Shown: piece by piece, positions 35,401-43,481 of the stretch
How the letters are laid out: the number at the start of each line of letters is the position of its first letter
How positions within the stretch are numbered: position 1 is the stretch's first letter
Position numbers and translations under genes: made by a program
Notes under the pieces: generated by a model
What the model saw: the letters and a program-made list of their open reading frames with translations, nothing else
The model's database searches: none
What the model was told of the DNA's origin: nothing
Origin: Coriobacteriaceae bacterium
GTDB taxonomy: Bacteria; Actinomycetota; Coriobacteriia; Coriobacteriales; Coriobacteriaceae
Direction: 5' to 3'
Assembly (NCBI GenBank): GCA_015062655.1
Contig: SUUG01000003.1
Span: forward strand, 1 to 64,000
Length of the DNA stretch: 64,000 nucleotides

Positions 35401-36589
35401 CGCTCCCGCGCGGGCCGGCGCGCTCGTGTCCGTGCGCATCGCGGACGGTAAGGTCATGTGGGTGAAGACCTCCGAGGCGGCGCCTGGCGCGGGCGCGGGC
35501 TATTACTGGGCCGGCGCCTCGGTGTCGGGCGCGGATCTCGTGATCGGCGACGAGGCCGGTGCCGTCCGGCTCATCGACGCCGCGTCGGGCGAGGTCCTCT
35601 CGTCGGTCGACCTCGGCATGCCGGTGCGCTCCACGGTGGTCACCGCCGGCGAGGAGGGCGGGCTGCCGGTGTTCCTCGCCGTGGGGCGCGCCCCGGCGAC
35701 CCTCTACAAGATCGTGCGCGAGGGGGACTCCCTGCGGCTCGCCGGCCAGGTCGTCTTCGCCGCCTCCTCGACGTCGACCCCGGCGGTGCTTGACGGCGTT
35801 GCCTTCGTGGGGGGCGCGGGCGCGGACTTTTCGGGCCTGCTCGCGGAGGTGGACCTGCCGACGATGACCCTGCGAAGCGCGACGCAGGTGGCGAGGGCGG
35901 AGGTCAAGTCGGCCCCGCTCGTCTCGCGCGTGGGCGGACGCACCCTCGTGTACATGACGGCGAACGCCGCCCCGGGTGCGCTGCTGCGCTATGAGGCCGG
36001 CACGCGCGCGGTCACGACGCTGTTCACGCCTGCGGGTGACCAAGCGAACTACAGCACGGCGAGCGTGATCGCCGACGCGGACGGCACCCTCTACTACAGC
36101 AACGACTCGGGCGTGATCTTCGCGATCGGGGCGGCCGCGGATCCGGGGGTCGACCAGGGCGGCGGCTCGGGCGGTTCGGACGGCGGGGGGCAGCCTGGCG
36201 GCCAGGCGGGCGCGGGCGATGCCGCATCCGACCCGGCCGGTCCGGCGACGCCGTCGTACGGGGCGGACGTTGCGGGCCTGCGAAACCCGCTCTCGGGGCA
36301 GGCTGCTTCGGGGCGTATCGCCCCCGCGAGAAGCCCGCTGCGCCGCCTCGCCGCCCCGTCGGCTGCGACCGGTCGGGACGACGCCCGGGATGCGGGTGCC
36401 GAGCCGTCGGCCTCCCCCGAGGTCGATGACGCGTCCCCGGCTCCGGCCTCCGTAGACGCCGCGACTTCCGCCGTGGACGCCCGCGAGCTCGGGATGCCAT
36501 GGGTTCTGGGCGCCCTCGGCGTGATCGGCCTCGTGGTGTCCGGCCTGTGGTTCTTGGTTCTGCGCCGTCGCGAGCGCGGGGAGGGATGA
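32492..36589 (+). CDS. Large cell-surface protein: Ig-like repeats, DUF4430 (transcobalamin-like) domain and PQQ-type beta-propeller
   Basis: A 1365-residue exported protein. A signal peptide covers about residues 20-50 (LRAVLALAVALAGAPVTAAA). An Ala/Pro/Glu-rich linker follows to about 150. Three immunoglobulin-like repeats (about 265-655) contain motifs such as VSWKSSDQAVAKV and VTLTATLSL. A DUF4430-like domain (about 670-790) has WAYWSLLINGGYASEYANK and VGDGDEIELVYV. A beta-propeller with PQQ-like repeats (about 813-1220; AAVGDPLIAGGHLFAATSTELVKIDRSTG) is followed by a linker, and a membrane helix with Arg-rich stop (about 1331-1365) anchors it. Placed directly after a cobalamin riboswitch. 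DUF4430 is related to the B12-binding domain of transcobalamin, so cobalamin capture is inferred. GTG/ATG alternatives: 32492 follows GGGGGAAGGG; 32549 would also retain the signal peptide. Confidence 0.8.
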   Translation: MIGLGDRARAAHVTQSTIYMMRTAGDRTLRAVLALAVALAGAPVTAAAETVAPAGVDGPALVEGAAFSGGEAAEGAPAEGDGAAGLTVEEDGAPEAASARTAAAGPAPEAASVPAVEPAGEGAAAMAASAATAESAAAPDPAADPDADPADPDALELSRALAALEADGFGGYVPRPRYGVDANLNTMIEARLEALGHPGIRARVASVDAQTDPAAAGGVDATDTDANGAVSYFFLAPDQKTSRYDYSVLRQLTPTFELSLGGARAAYTPARSMTLPWDEGRVESYLAAAAASLELAEALTAPAVPEDVTGAPLPVYVVGAGGVKVADVSWKSSDQAVAKVNTGFDADYNSVAEVRLTHQSTPATVTLTATLSLKIPGYGAAPSTTAARDVTLEVSPRSGATSAQIERRLKTYLSKVKVTDFITGDAVKPGAVAGDLQFSRPRDLGLDGRVYRLSYVSEDDSVVRISGYRGVITPSLAGEGARRTSIKAVLSYEGVTVERDLGAFTMAEVGSEEIDAAVALMEQARAGYAAHLLGSNAAPDRVTGDLSIFRAVLPGADGAVWERTAAAARVGGIEPVDLPGYDPMSSQPWRTFRSSDDRVVASESLRVSRPDYDREVTVDSVLTYKRYETLALAHPEDARLAKLVAQPVSATFTVLGTKGAVDPAAQAPVSVTAKITGVSAPGADGRVRAQAWVPATPFTFKKGERKSAWDVLAALLDQGGYTYDLSTGMPGSVTSPDGRVLKMEQIGADWAYWSLLINGGYASEYANKIEVGDGDEIELVYVTPLLSEDGGGAAVEPGADAPEIVPDAPRPDLPVVWTGFGNGGKTALDGVSTPADAARELWAADLRRPGEEYAAVGDPLIAGGHLFAATSTELVKIDRSTGAVVRRVKTYGATAYFSRAVYADGVIVVPSDDGSLAAFTADTLTCVWKTPPLERPVIDGAAASWQASSTLTVANGAVVAPFAAGLGAGGAPARAGALVSVRIADGKVMWVKTSEAAPGAGAGYYWAGASVSGADLVIGDEAGAVRLIDAASGEVLSSVDLGMPVRSTVVTAGEEGGLPVFLAVGRAPATLYKIVREGDSLRLAGQVVFAASSTSTPAVLDGVAFVGGAGADFSGLLAEVDLPTMTLRSATQVARAEVKSAPLVSRVGGRTLVYMTANAAPGALLRYEAGTRAVTTLFTPAGDQANYSTASVIADADGTLYYSNDSGVIFAIGAAADPGVDQGGGSGGSDGGGQPGGQAGAGDAASDPAGPATPSYGADVAGLRNPLSGQAASGRIAPARSPLRRLAAPSAATGRDDARDAGAEPSASPEVDDASPAPASVDAATSAVDARELGMPWVLGALGVIGLVVSGLWFLVLRRRERGEG

Positions 36590-36595
36590 GGTTTT

Positions 36596-37378
36596 ATGGC
36601 TGATGAGCTGAAACCCGATACCCGGGTCTACCCGGGCTCTGATCAGGCGTCCCCGGAGGCTTCGCGGCGCAGCCGCTCCTCTCGCCGCGGCATCGCGGCG
36701 CTGTCCGCGGTGTCGGTGGCCCTCATCATCGCGGCCGTGGTGCTCGCCTTCGCATCCCCGCAGACCGGTCTCGTCCCGGACGGCCTCTGGCAGACGACCA
36801 CGGCCGGGTCGGCGGCGGGTGAGGGCTCGTCCTCGCGCCCCGCGCCCGCATCCGGTTCGGCTGATGATCACGCCTCGGCTGCGGACGGGGCGGACCAGGC
36901 GGACGCAACCGCGGCGGGCGACGTCCAGGGCGCCTCCTCGAGCGCCGGCGATCCGTCCGAGGCGGGCCGCGGGGCGGGAGCCGATGCATCTGACGGGACC
37001 GCTTCCGTCGTGACCCTGGGCGCCGCCGATGACGGACCGACCTCCTCTGGCGGCGGGTCGCCTTCTGCCGATCCCGCCAACCAAGCCGTCACGGTGACGG
37101 TGACGGTGAGCGCCCGCGCCGCGGGCGGCGGCACGCTGGCGAGCACCGAGCTCTCCTTCGAGGCCGGTGCCACCGCTTACGACGCCCTCATGGGCACGGG
37201 CCTTTCGGTGAGCGCGGAGCGCACGGCCTACGGTATCTACGTGCGCGCGATCGGCGGCTACGCCGCCGAGGGGTCGAGCGGCTGGATGTACGCGGTCAAC
37301 GGGAGCGAGCCGAACACCTCGGCTGCGAACTACACCTTGCACGACGGGGACACGGTGTCCTGGTACTTCGTCAACTGA
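36596..37378 (+). CDS. Membrane-anchored DUF4430 (transcobalamin-like) protein
   Basis: A 260-residue protein. A cytosolic basic N-terminus (SRRSRSSRRG) is followed by one membrane helix (about 33-53), a disordered Ser/Ala/Asp linker to about 160, and a C-terminal DUF4430 domain with SSGWMYAVNGSEPNTSAANY and LHDGDTVSWYFVN. The domain matches the extracellular B12-binding-type module. It starts seven bases after the large surface protein, so it shares the riboswitch-controlled mRNA. It may cooperate with the large protein in cobalamin binding; no BtuFCD importer is encoded in the window. Confidence 0.83.
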   Translation: MADELKPDTRVYPGSDQASPEASRRSRSSRRGIAALSAVSVALIIAAVVLAFASPQTGLVPDGLWQTTTAGSAAGEGSSSRPAPASGSADDHASAADGADQADATAAGDVQGASSSAGDPSEAGRGAGADASDGTASVVTLGAADDGPTSSGGGSPSADPANQAVTVTVTVSARAAGGGTLASTELSFEAGATAYDALMGTGLSVSAERTAYGIYVRAIGGYAAEGSSGWMYAVNGSEPNTSAANYTLHDGDTVSWYFVN

Positions 37379-37406
37379 TCGCACCGGGAAGCCGGCATTT
37401 CGAGCG

Positions 37407-37452
37407 GGCCGCCCCGCCGCCTCCTGAGAGGTGTCGGGGTGGCCTCTCTTTT
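37407..37452 (+). terminator. Terminator of the DUF4430 operon
   Basis: Stem GGCCgCCCCG / CGGGGtGGCC with a 20-base loop and a T-rich tail (TCTCTTTT), 29 bases after the last stop codon. Confidence 0.75.
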
Positions 37453-37542
37453 CCGGCTCCGGCCGCCTTCTGCGCCAGCCGCCGCTCTCGGTGCCGCGAA
37501 CCACCCGACAACACGCCTTGAAGCGGTAACGAATCGAGACTG

Positions 37543-37725
37543 TGGACAAAAATGACGCTAGTCGGTATTATCGGACGGCCGCGCGATGGCTGCGCCAGAT
37601 AAACGAACAGTCATAACTATGCAATTCGGGCCATTTTGCGCATGACGGACCCCGAAAGGCCCTTTCCACCGCGAAATGAGCCCCGTTTTTCAGCCAGAAT
37701 TACCGACTAACGTCATTTTTGTCCA
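37543..37725. repeat. 183-bp element with 24-nt terminal inverted repeats, copy B
   Basis: Both arms (37543-37566 and 37702-37725) are identical to those of copy A at 145-328, including the single left/right difference. The interior (135 bp) has a different sequence. It sits in the intergenic gap between the DUF4430 operon and gtrA. Confidence 0.75.
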
Positions 37726-37756
37726 CGCGTACGTTTCAAAGCATGAGAAGCTGCCT

Positions 37757-37807
37757 CCCAAGCCCAAGCCCAAGCCCAAGCCCAAGCCCAAGCCCAAGCC
37801 CAAGCCC
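37757..37807 (+). repeat. Hexanucleotide tandem repeat (CCCAAG, 8 units)
   Basis: Eight uninterrupted copies of CCCAAG, then CCC. A short frame across it (37676-37861) would code for a Lys-Pro repeat, but it has no ribosome binding site. Probably slippage-prone non-coding DNA. Confidence 0.85.
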
Positions 37808-37833
37808 CTTACGAGGAGAAACGGTGGCGCTCC

Positions 37834-37862
37834 TTACATTTTCTTAACGTTGTGCCTATAGT
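37834..37862 (+). promoter_or_regulatory. Promoter of gtrA-like gene
   Basis: TTACAT (37834-37839) and TATAGT (37857-37862) with a 17-base spacer, 32 bases before the GTG start codon. Confidence 0.6.
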
Positions 37863-37893
37863 GTGGCCAACCACAAGATGACAAAGGAGTCAC

Positions 37894-38307
37894 GTGAGCT
37901 CGTTGCGGACGCATATCGACCAGACGGGTGCCCGGCGTTTCGGGCGCTTCACCGTGGTGGGCCTGTCGTCCCTCGCGGTCGAGTACGTCCTGCTCATCAT
38001 GTTCGTCGAGGGGTGGGGCATGAACTACCTCCTGGCGACCACGACCTCCTTCCTCGCGGGCGTTATCGTGAACTACTTCCTCTCGGTGCGCTACGTCTTC
38101 GCCCACCGCGATGACATCAGCCGCCGCCGCGAGTTCACGATCTTCGCGGTTCTCTCCGCCATCGGCCTCGCCTTGAACGGCCTCTATATGTTCGTGGGCG
38201 TGCAGCTGCTCAACATGGGCTACCAGATCATGAAGGTCGTATCGAGCTTCTTCGTCACCTGGTACAACTATTTCAGCCGCCGCCGCTTCCTCGGCAGCGG
38301 CGCCTAG
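37894..38307 (+). CDS. GtrA-family membrane protein
   Basis: A 137-residue protein with four membrane helices, the size and pattern of GtrA. The first helix is FGRFTVVGLSSLAVEYVLLIMF and the conserved segment FLAGVIVNYFLSVRYVF follows. The last helix leads into a basic tail with YNYFSRRRFL. Members are thought to flip or help transfer lipid-linked sugars for wall or surface polysaccharides. The GTG at 37894 follows AAAGGAG. It is convergent with fbp; the two stop codons overlap through a shared CTAG. Confidence 0.85.
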   Translation: MSSLRTHIDQTGARRFGRFTVVGLSSLAVEYVLLIMFVEGWGMNYLLATTTSFLAGVIVNYFLSVRYVFAHRDDISRRREFTIFAVLSAIGLALNGLYMFVGVQLLNMGYQIMKVVSSFFVTWYNYFSRRRFLGSGA

Positions 38308-40219
38308 CGGCCGCTCGTCGGCAGCAGCCCCGTCCGGTACGCGTCGAGCAGGCGCCTGAGGTCGTGGATCTGCTCCCTGATCTCGTCGCCCGTGTCAGTG
38401 TCGCTCACCATGATCCGCTGCTCGACAGGGGCGAAGAAATCCGTCTCGCTCTCGATGTCGAGGTTTCGCGTGAGCGCGTCCTCGACGCTCTTGAACGCCT
38501 CGTGCGCCTTCAGGCGCATACCCCGCGAGCTGTAGATCAGCGTGTACCCGGCGATCCCGGTCTTGGGATGGTAGGCGCTGCAGAAGCCGCCGTCGATCAC
38601 GAGGAGCCGCCCGTCCGCGCGGATCGGCGTCTCGCCGTGCTTCGTCTTCACCGGCGTGTGCCCGTTGATGATGTGCCCGCCGGTCGGCGACAGCCCGAAC
38701 TCGCGCATGATCCGCTCGCAGGGACCCGCCTCGCGCGTGAGCGTGAAATAGGGGTTCATCGGCTCGGCCCAGGTGCTCGTATCCTCGATGTATGACCGCT
38801 CGAAGGTCTTCACGAGCCGGCCGCTCACCGGCGACTTGAACCCGATCCAGAGGTACCACATCCAGTCGAGCGCCTCGCGGTCGCGCCCCCGCCCGCGCCA
38901 GGCGCGCCGCGCCATCTCGTCGCAGAAGTCGAGGTAGGCCCGGCCGGACAGGCAGGTGCCGCCGCAGCGCACCGAGGTGAACGTGCCGTCCTCGTTCATC
39001 GGCACGCAGCCGTGGAACAGCAGGTTGCCGTTGGAGACGAGGTAGATCGAGCCGTGACGGTAGAGGAAGTCGACGTGGCGGCGCAGGTGGTCGCTGTCGA
39101 GGAACTCGGCCACGAGCTTGTCGACGATTCGCCGCTCGTCATCGGTGAGGGCGTAGGGGTCCGCCGCGTCGAGGGTGGGGAAGTCGCTCGTGAGCATCGG
39201 CCAGGTGCGCCCGTCGTCGAGTCGTACGGTGCCGGCCTCGGCGTCGATGCGCTCGAGCAGCAGCCGGCCCGCCATGTCCCACTCGGGATGGCGGCCGATG
39301 AGCTGGCCCTCCAGCTTGAACAGGAGCACGTCGATGGCCTTGATGAGCGGGCTGAGCGCCTCGCCCTCCCGGTAGGTCGCCCTCGCGAAGGCCACGAGCT
39401 CGCGCAGGGAGATGCCGTAGTCGTTCTCCAAGATCTCGAAGTTGCCGTAGCGCAGGTTGTTGCGGAGCACCGTGACGACGCAGGCTGGCTCCCCGGCCGC
39501 CGCGCCCATCCAGAGCATGTCGTGGTTCCCCACTGCACGTCGAGCTTCCCCTGGCGCGCGAGGAGGCGGTCCAAGATCTTGGACGAGCCGCCGCCGCGGT
39601 CGTACACGTCGCCGACGAGGTGCAGGTGGTCCACGGCGAGCCGCTTGATGAGGTCGGCGAGCGAGCAGATGAAGTCCTCGATGGCGTCGGTCTCCAGGAT
39701 GCTCGTGATGATGCGGTCGTGGTAGCGCACGCGGTAGTCGCTCTCGTCGGGGTGCGTGTGCAGGAGCTCGTCGATGATGTAGGCGTAGTCGCGCGGGATC
39801 GCCTTCCTGACCTTCGATCGGGTGTAGCGGCTCGAGAGCGCCCGGGTCACGGTGATGAGGTGCCCGAGCGTGGTGCGGTACCAGGTGGGGGAGTCGGCGT
39901 GGGCGGCGCGCACAAGCCCGAGTTTCTCGTGCGGATAATATATAAGCGTGCACAGGTCGGCCCGCTCGCGCTCACCCACGGTCTCGCCGAGCACGATCTC
40001 GACATGCTCCCGTATCACCCCCGAGCAGTTGTTCAGGATGTGCATGAAGGCCTCGTACTCACCGTGCAGATCGCTCATGAAGTGCTCGGTGCCCTTGGGG
40101 AGGTTCAAGATGGCCTGCAGGTTGATGATCTCGGTGAAGACGGCCTGCTCGGTGGGGAACTGCTGGGACAGGAGCGTCAGGTACTTCAGGGTCTGCGCGG
40201 AAGGCTCCGAATAGGCCAT
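38304..40219 (-). pseudogene. fbp: Class III fructose-1,6-bisphosphatase, interrupted by a one-base frameshift
   Basis: Both halves together give about 638 residues of a class III Fbp, which hydrolyses fructose 1,6-bisphosphate in gluconeogenesis. The N-terminal half (from ATG 40219) carries HFMSDLHGEY and LVGDVYDRGGGSSKIL, metal-binding motifs. At about 39528 the frame shifts: the sequence reads TGGGGAACCACGAC where TGGGGCAACCACGAC would give QWGNHDMLWMG. The C-terminal half continues in another frame to 38304 with GHIINGHTPVKTKHGE and VIDGGFCSAYH. The missing base lies in the metal-binding GNHD motif, so an unrepaired gene product would be dead. A sequencing error is as likely as a real mutation. 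GTG/ATG start follows GAGGAGGACGC. Confidence 0.88.
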
Positions 40220-40600
40220 GGCGGGTGCGTCCTCCTCGATGCCGGCGGGCTCGCGTGCGAGCGGATGGCTCGAGTATGGGCGGCGCGTGCGAAGACGGTG
40301 TGGAGGGGCGCCCGCGCTTTCTGCGAGCGGTCGATACCTGCGGCCGAGGGGCGCGTGAACAGGGATTCACCGCAGGGTCGGTGCCGGGGGCACCGCGCCG
40401 CCGGCGGAGCGGGGTGCGAGGTTCGTGCCGTGCCCGGGGAGGCGATGCGCCCGATGGACTCGGGCCGCGGCCGATGGATCCGGGCTGCGTCCGGGGAGGG
40501 TCGCGCCCGGTCGCTCGCTCGTGCCCCCCGCGGCCGCCCATGCCCGCGCCTGTACCCGGTTGCCCGCCGCCCCGCTCCCGCCCCCCCGCCCCGCACAACG
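40220..40600. other. G/C-rich gap without a gene
   Basis: Very G/C-rich DNA between fbp and the tRNA-Arg terminator. Six frames give only low-complexity Arg/Pro/Ala frames without ribosome binding sites, and I see no repeat or promoter. Confidence 0.5.
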
Positions 40601-40629
40601 AAAACGGGGCGCCCCTCAGGACGCCCCGC
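40601..40629 (-). terminator. Terminator after tRNA-Arg
   Basis: Read leftward: GGGGCG, loop, CGCCCC and a run GTTTTC, 12 bases beyond the tRNA 3' end. Confidence 0.8.
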
Positions 40630-40640
40630 TCGCGGTCTGC

Positions 40641-40717
40641 TGGTGCGCCATGGCGGATTCGAACCGTCGACCTTGGGATTAGAAGTCCCCTGCTCTATCC
40701 AACTGAGCTAATGGCGC
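40641..40717 (-). tRNA. tRNA-Arg (anticodon TCT)
   Basis: Seven-base acceptor stem GCGCCAT / ATGGCGC, D arm GCTC..GAGC, anticodon loop CTTCTAA, T arm GACGG..TTCGAAT..CCGCC, and an encoded CCA. 77 bases including CCA. Confidence 0.95.
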
Positions 40718-40897
40718 GCGCCGCTCGATTATAGCGTATGCGCAAGCGGGCCCGCCACGTCCGGGCCGGCAGGGCGGGGGAGGACCGCCCGGGTTGCTTA
40801 TGAAACCGTTATCAAGACCTGCTATCCTCATGGGCGCGCTCCCGCCGGCAGACGGGGAGCCGCATGGATACCAGCTGATGGGGATAAGGAGGACTGT

Positions 40898-42906
40898 ATG
40901 GCAGATACGTACGATATCATCGCAGCTACCGGCTGTCCCACGGGTATCGCCCACACCTTCATGGCCAAGGAGGCCCTGGAGAAGGCCGCCGCCGAGCGCG
41001 GGCTCTCCATCAAGGTCGAGACCCACGGCCAGGTGGGTGTCGAGAACGAGCTCAGCCGCGCCGAGATCGCCGGCGCCCGCGCCGTCGTGGTCGCCGCCGA
41101 CAAGGACGTCCAGGCCGAGCGCTTCGAGGGCAAGCCCCTCGTGAACGTCGCGGTCTCCAAGGCGCTCTCCGTCGAGGCCGCCGGAGCCCTCATCGACCGC
41201 GCGCTGGCCGCCAAGGGCGACGCTGCGGCCGCCGAGCGCGCCCAGGCCGAGCTCACGGGTGGGGCCGACGAGAAGGAGTCGATCGGGCACCAGCTCTATC
41301 GCCACCTCATGAACGGCGTCTCCCACATGCTCGTCTTCGTCGTGGCCGGCGGCGTGCTCACGGCCGTGTCCTTCCTGTGGGGCATCACGAGCTCCGACTC
41401 CACGGCCGCCGATTACAACGCGTTCGCGGCCATGCTGAAGACCATCGGCGGCATCGCCATGAACCTCGTGGTCCCGGTGCTCGCGGCCTATATCGCCGAG
41501 TCCATCGGCAAGCGCCCGGCGCTCGTCCCCGGCTTCGTCGCCGGCATGATCGCTATCCAGGCCTGCCCATCAGCGCTGAGACCTGCCTCATCGACGCCGG
41601 CGGCCAGGGCGTGGGCTTCGGCTTCCTCGGCGGCATCGTCGGCGGTTTCCTGGCCGGCTACGTCGTCGTGCTCCTCGAGAAGGTCTTCGCCGGCCTGCCC
41701 GAGAACCTGAAGGGCCTGAAGGCCATCTTCCTGTACCCGCTGTGCTCGACCTTCATCGTGGGCCTCGCGATGCTCGGCATCTCCGGCCCGATGGCGGCCA
41801 TCAACCAGGGCATGATGGAGTTCCTGACCGGCCTGTCCGGCTCCGGCGCCATCGTGCTCGGCCTCGCCATCGGCTGCATGTGCGCCTTCGACATGGGCGG
41901 CCCGGTCAACAAGGCCGCCTACGTGACCGGCACCGCCATGCTCACCGAGGCCCGCGCCGCCGGCGTGGGCACCCCCACCTACGAGTTCGGCACCAACTTC
42001 ATGGCCGCGGTCTCCGCCGCCTGCATCGTGCCGCCGCTGATCACCACCTTCGCCGTCGTGGTCGGCAAGAAGTACTTCAGCCAGGAGGACCACGACGCCG
42101 GCATCGTCAACCTGATCTTGGGCTGCACGCACATCACCGAGGGCGCCATCCCGTTCATGACGAAGAACATCTGGCCGGTCATGCCCATCATGATGGTCGG
42201 CTCCTCCATCGGCGCCATCCTGACGATCATGTTCGGCGTGCACGACCCCGCCCCGCACGGCGGCTTCCTCGTGCTCCCCGTCGTCGACGGCGGCCTGCAG
42301 TGGGTCCTTGCGATCCTGGCCGGCACCGTCGTGGGCGGGATCCTCTTCGTGATCTTCAAGCGCTGCGAGTACGCGAAGAACCAGGCTGAGGCCACCCCGT
42401 CCGTCGAAGCCGCGCCTGCCGTGGCCGAGGCCGCTGCCCCCGCCGAGCCCGCCGGGGGCTTCGTCAAGCCCGAGCTCGTCTTCTGCGGCCAAGACTTCGC
42501 CAGCCGCGACGAGGTGCTCTCCTTCGTCTCCAACGAGGCCGTGAAGGCCGGGGTCGCCACCGACGCCGACGAGCTCATGGCCGCCTTCCTGAAGCGCGAG
42601 GGCGAGGGCTCCACCGGCATGATGGACGGCTTCGCGATCCCGCACGCCAAGTCCGCCGCCGTGTCTGACCCGGCCGTCATCGTCGTGAAGGACGACGCCG
42701 GCGTGGGCTTTTGGGACACGATGGACTCCCGGCCGGTGAACGTCGCGATCGCGCTGCTGATCCCTGGCGCCGAGGCCGGCACCACCCACCTGAAGCTCCT
42801 CTCCAAGGTCGCCGAGGCTCTGATGGACGAGGACTTCCGCGCCCAGGTCAAGGGCGCCTCCGATCCGTCCGTGATCGCAGGCGTCATCAACGCGCGCCTG
42901 TTCTAG
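40898..42906 (+). pseudogene. fruA: Fructose-type PTS EIIBCA, interrupted by a one-base frameshift
   Basis: Restored, this is about 669 residues: an EIIB domain (about 1-110; active Cys13 in AATGCPTGIAHTFMA), an EIIC domain (about 125-500), and a C-terminal EIIA domain (His in GMMDGFAIPHAKS, near residue 580-590 of the merged protein). It would import fructose as fructose 1-phosphate. At about 41560 one G is missing: CTATCCAGGCCTGCCCATC should be CTATCCAGGGCCTGCCCATC, which restores IAIQGLPISAETC. The frame from 40898 otherwise stops at 41710. The B-C-A order is as in many Firmicutes. RBS AAGGAGG. Whether the deletion is real needs checking. Confidence 0.88.
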
Positions 42907-42934
42907 GCGGCGCGCGCCCGCATCGAGCGGATGA

Positions 42935-42966
42935 GAGCCGCGGTTTCGTCGCAGGCCCCGGCTTTT
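42935..42966 (+). terminator. Terminator-like hairpin after fruA
   Basis: AGCCGcGG and CCcCGGCT (one mismatch) with a 12-base loop, followed by TTTTT. Confidence 0.55.
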
Positions 42967-43097
42967 TCACGCGCCGCGCCCGCGAGGTCTCGAGGCAATC
43001 TCTGTTCTGGATGGTTTTATCCCGTGGATGCGTTAGAATGTGCGACGTACCGTATCGTGCGCGCGAGCTCTGCGGGCATGTAGCAAAGGAGTCAAGT

Positions 43098-43361
43098 ATG
43101 GTTTCGGATAAGGCAACCCTCGTCAACCCCCAGGGTCTCCACATGCGCCCGGCTGGCCTGTTCGCCTCCACCATGGGCAAGTTCGCCAGCGATGTGACCA
43201 TCGTCGCCCCCGAGAAGGAGGTCAACGGCAAGAGCCCCATGGCGCTCATGGCCGCCGGCATCCCCTGTGGCACCGAGGTCGAGGTCCGCTGCGACGGCGC
43301 CGACGAGCAGGAGGCCCTGGCCGCTGCCATCGAGCTCATCAAGAGCGGTCTGGGCGAGTAG
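43098..43361 (+). CDS. ptsH: Phosphocarrier protein HPr
   Basis: An 87-residue HPr, the small shared PTS phosphocarrier. The EI-phosphorylated His15 is in NPQGLHMRPAG and the regulatory Ser46 in VNGKSPMALMAAG; the serine suggests HPr-kinase control of catabolite repression as in Firmicutes. The ATG at 43098 follows AAAGGAG. A TAGAAT box at 43034-43039 may be the -10. It is followed by ptsI, 120 bp on, and serves the fructose PTS here and the Gat-type PTS at 15.9 kb. Confidence 0.95.
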   Translation: MVSDKATLVNPQGLHMRPAGLFASTMGKFASDVTIVAPEKEVNGKSPMALMAAGIPCGTEVEVRCDGADEQEALAAAIELIKSGLGE

Positions 43362-43481
43362 CCCACGGAGGCCTGATCAACAAGGTGACTGTGTGAAGGC
43401 GTCTGCTCGTCCGGGGCGGGCGCCTTCTCTTACCCTGTCCACAACGTGGCGGCAGGGACGCCATTGAAGAGAGGAATGGGA

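Noticed and set aside
32537-37549. A 1670-codon open frame on the minus strand across the DUF4430 locus
   Set aside because: It is a shadow of the plus-strand genes. High G/C coding DNA keeps the opposite frame open, the predicted protein is Arg/Gly/Ala-rich, and the plus strand has signal peptide, domains, terminator and riboswitch in the right places.
37676-37861. A 61-codon Lys-Pro-repeat ORF as a small protein gene
   Set aside because: It starts inside the terminal-inverted-repeat element, has no ribosome binding site, and most of it is the CCCAAG tandem repeat.
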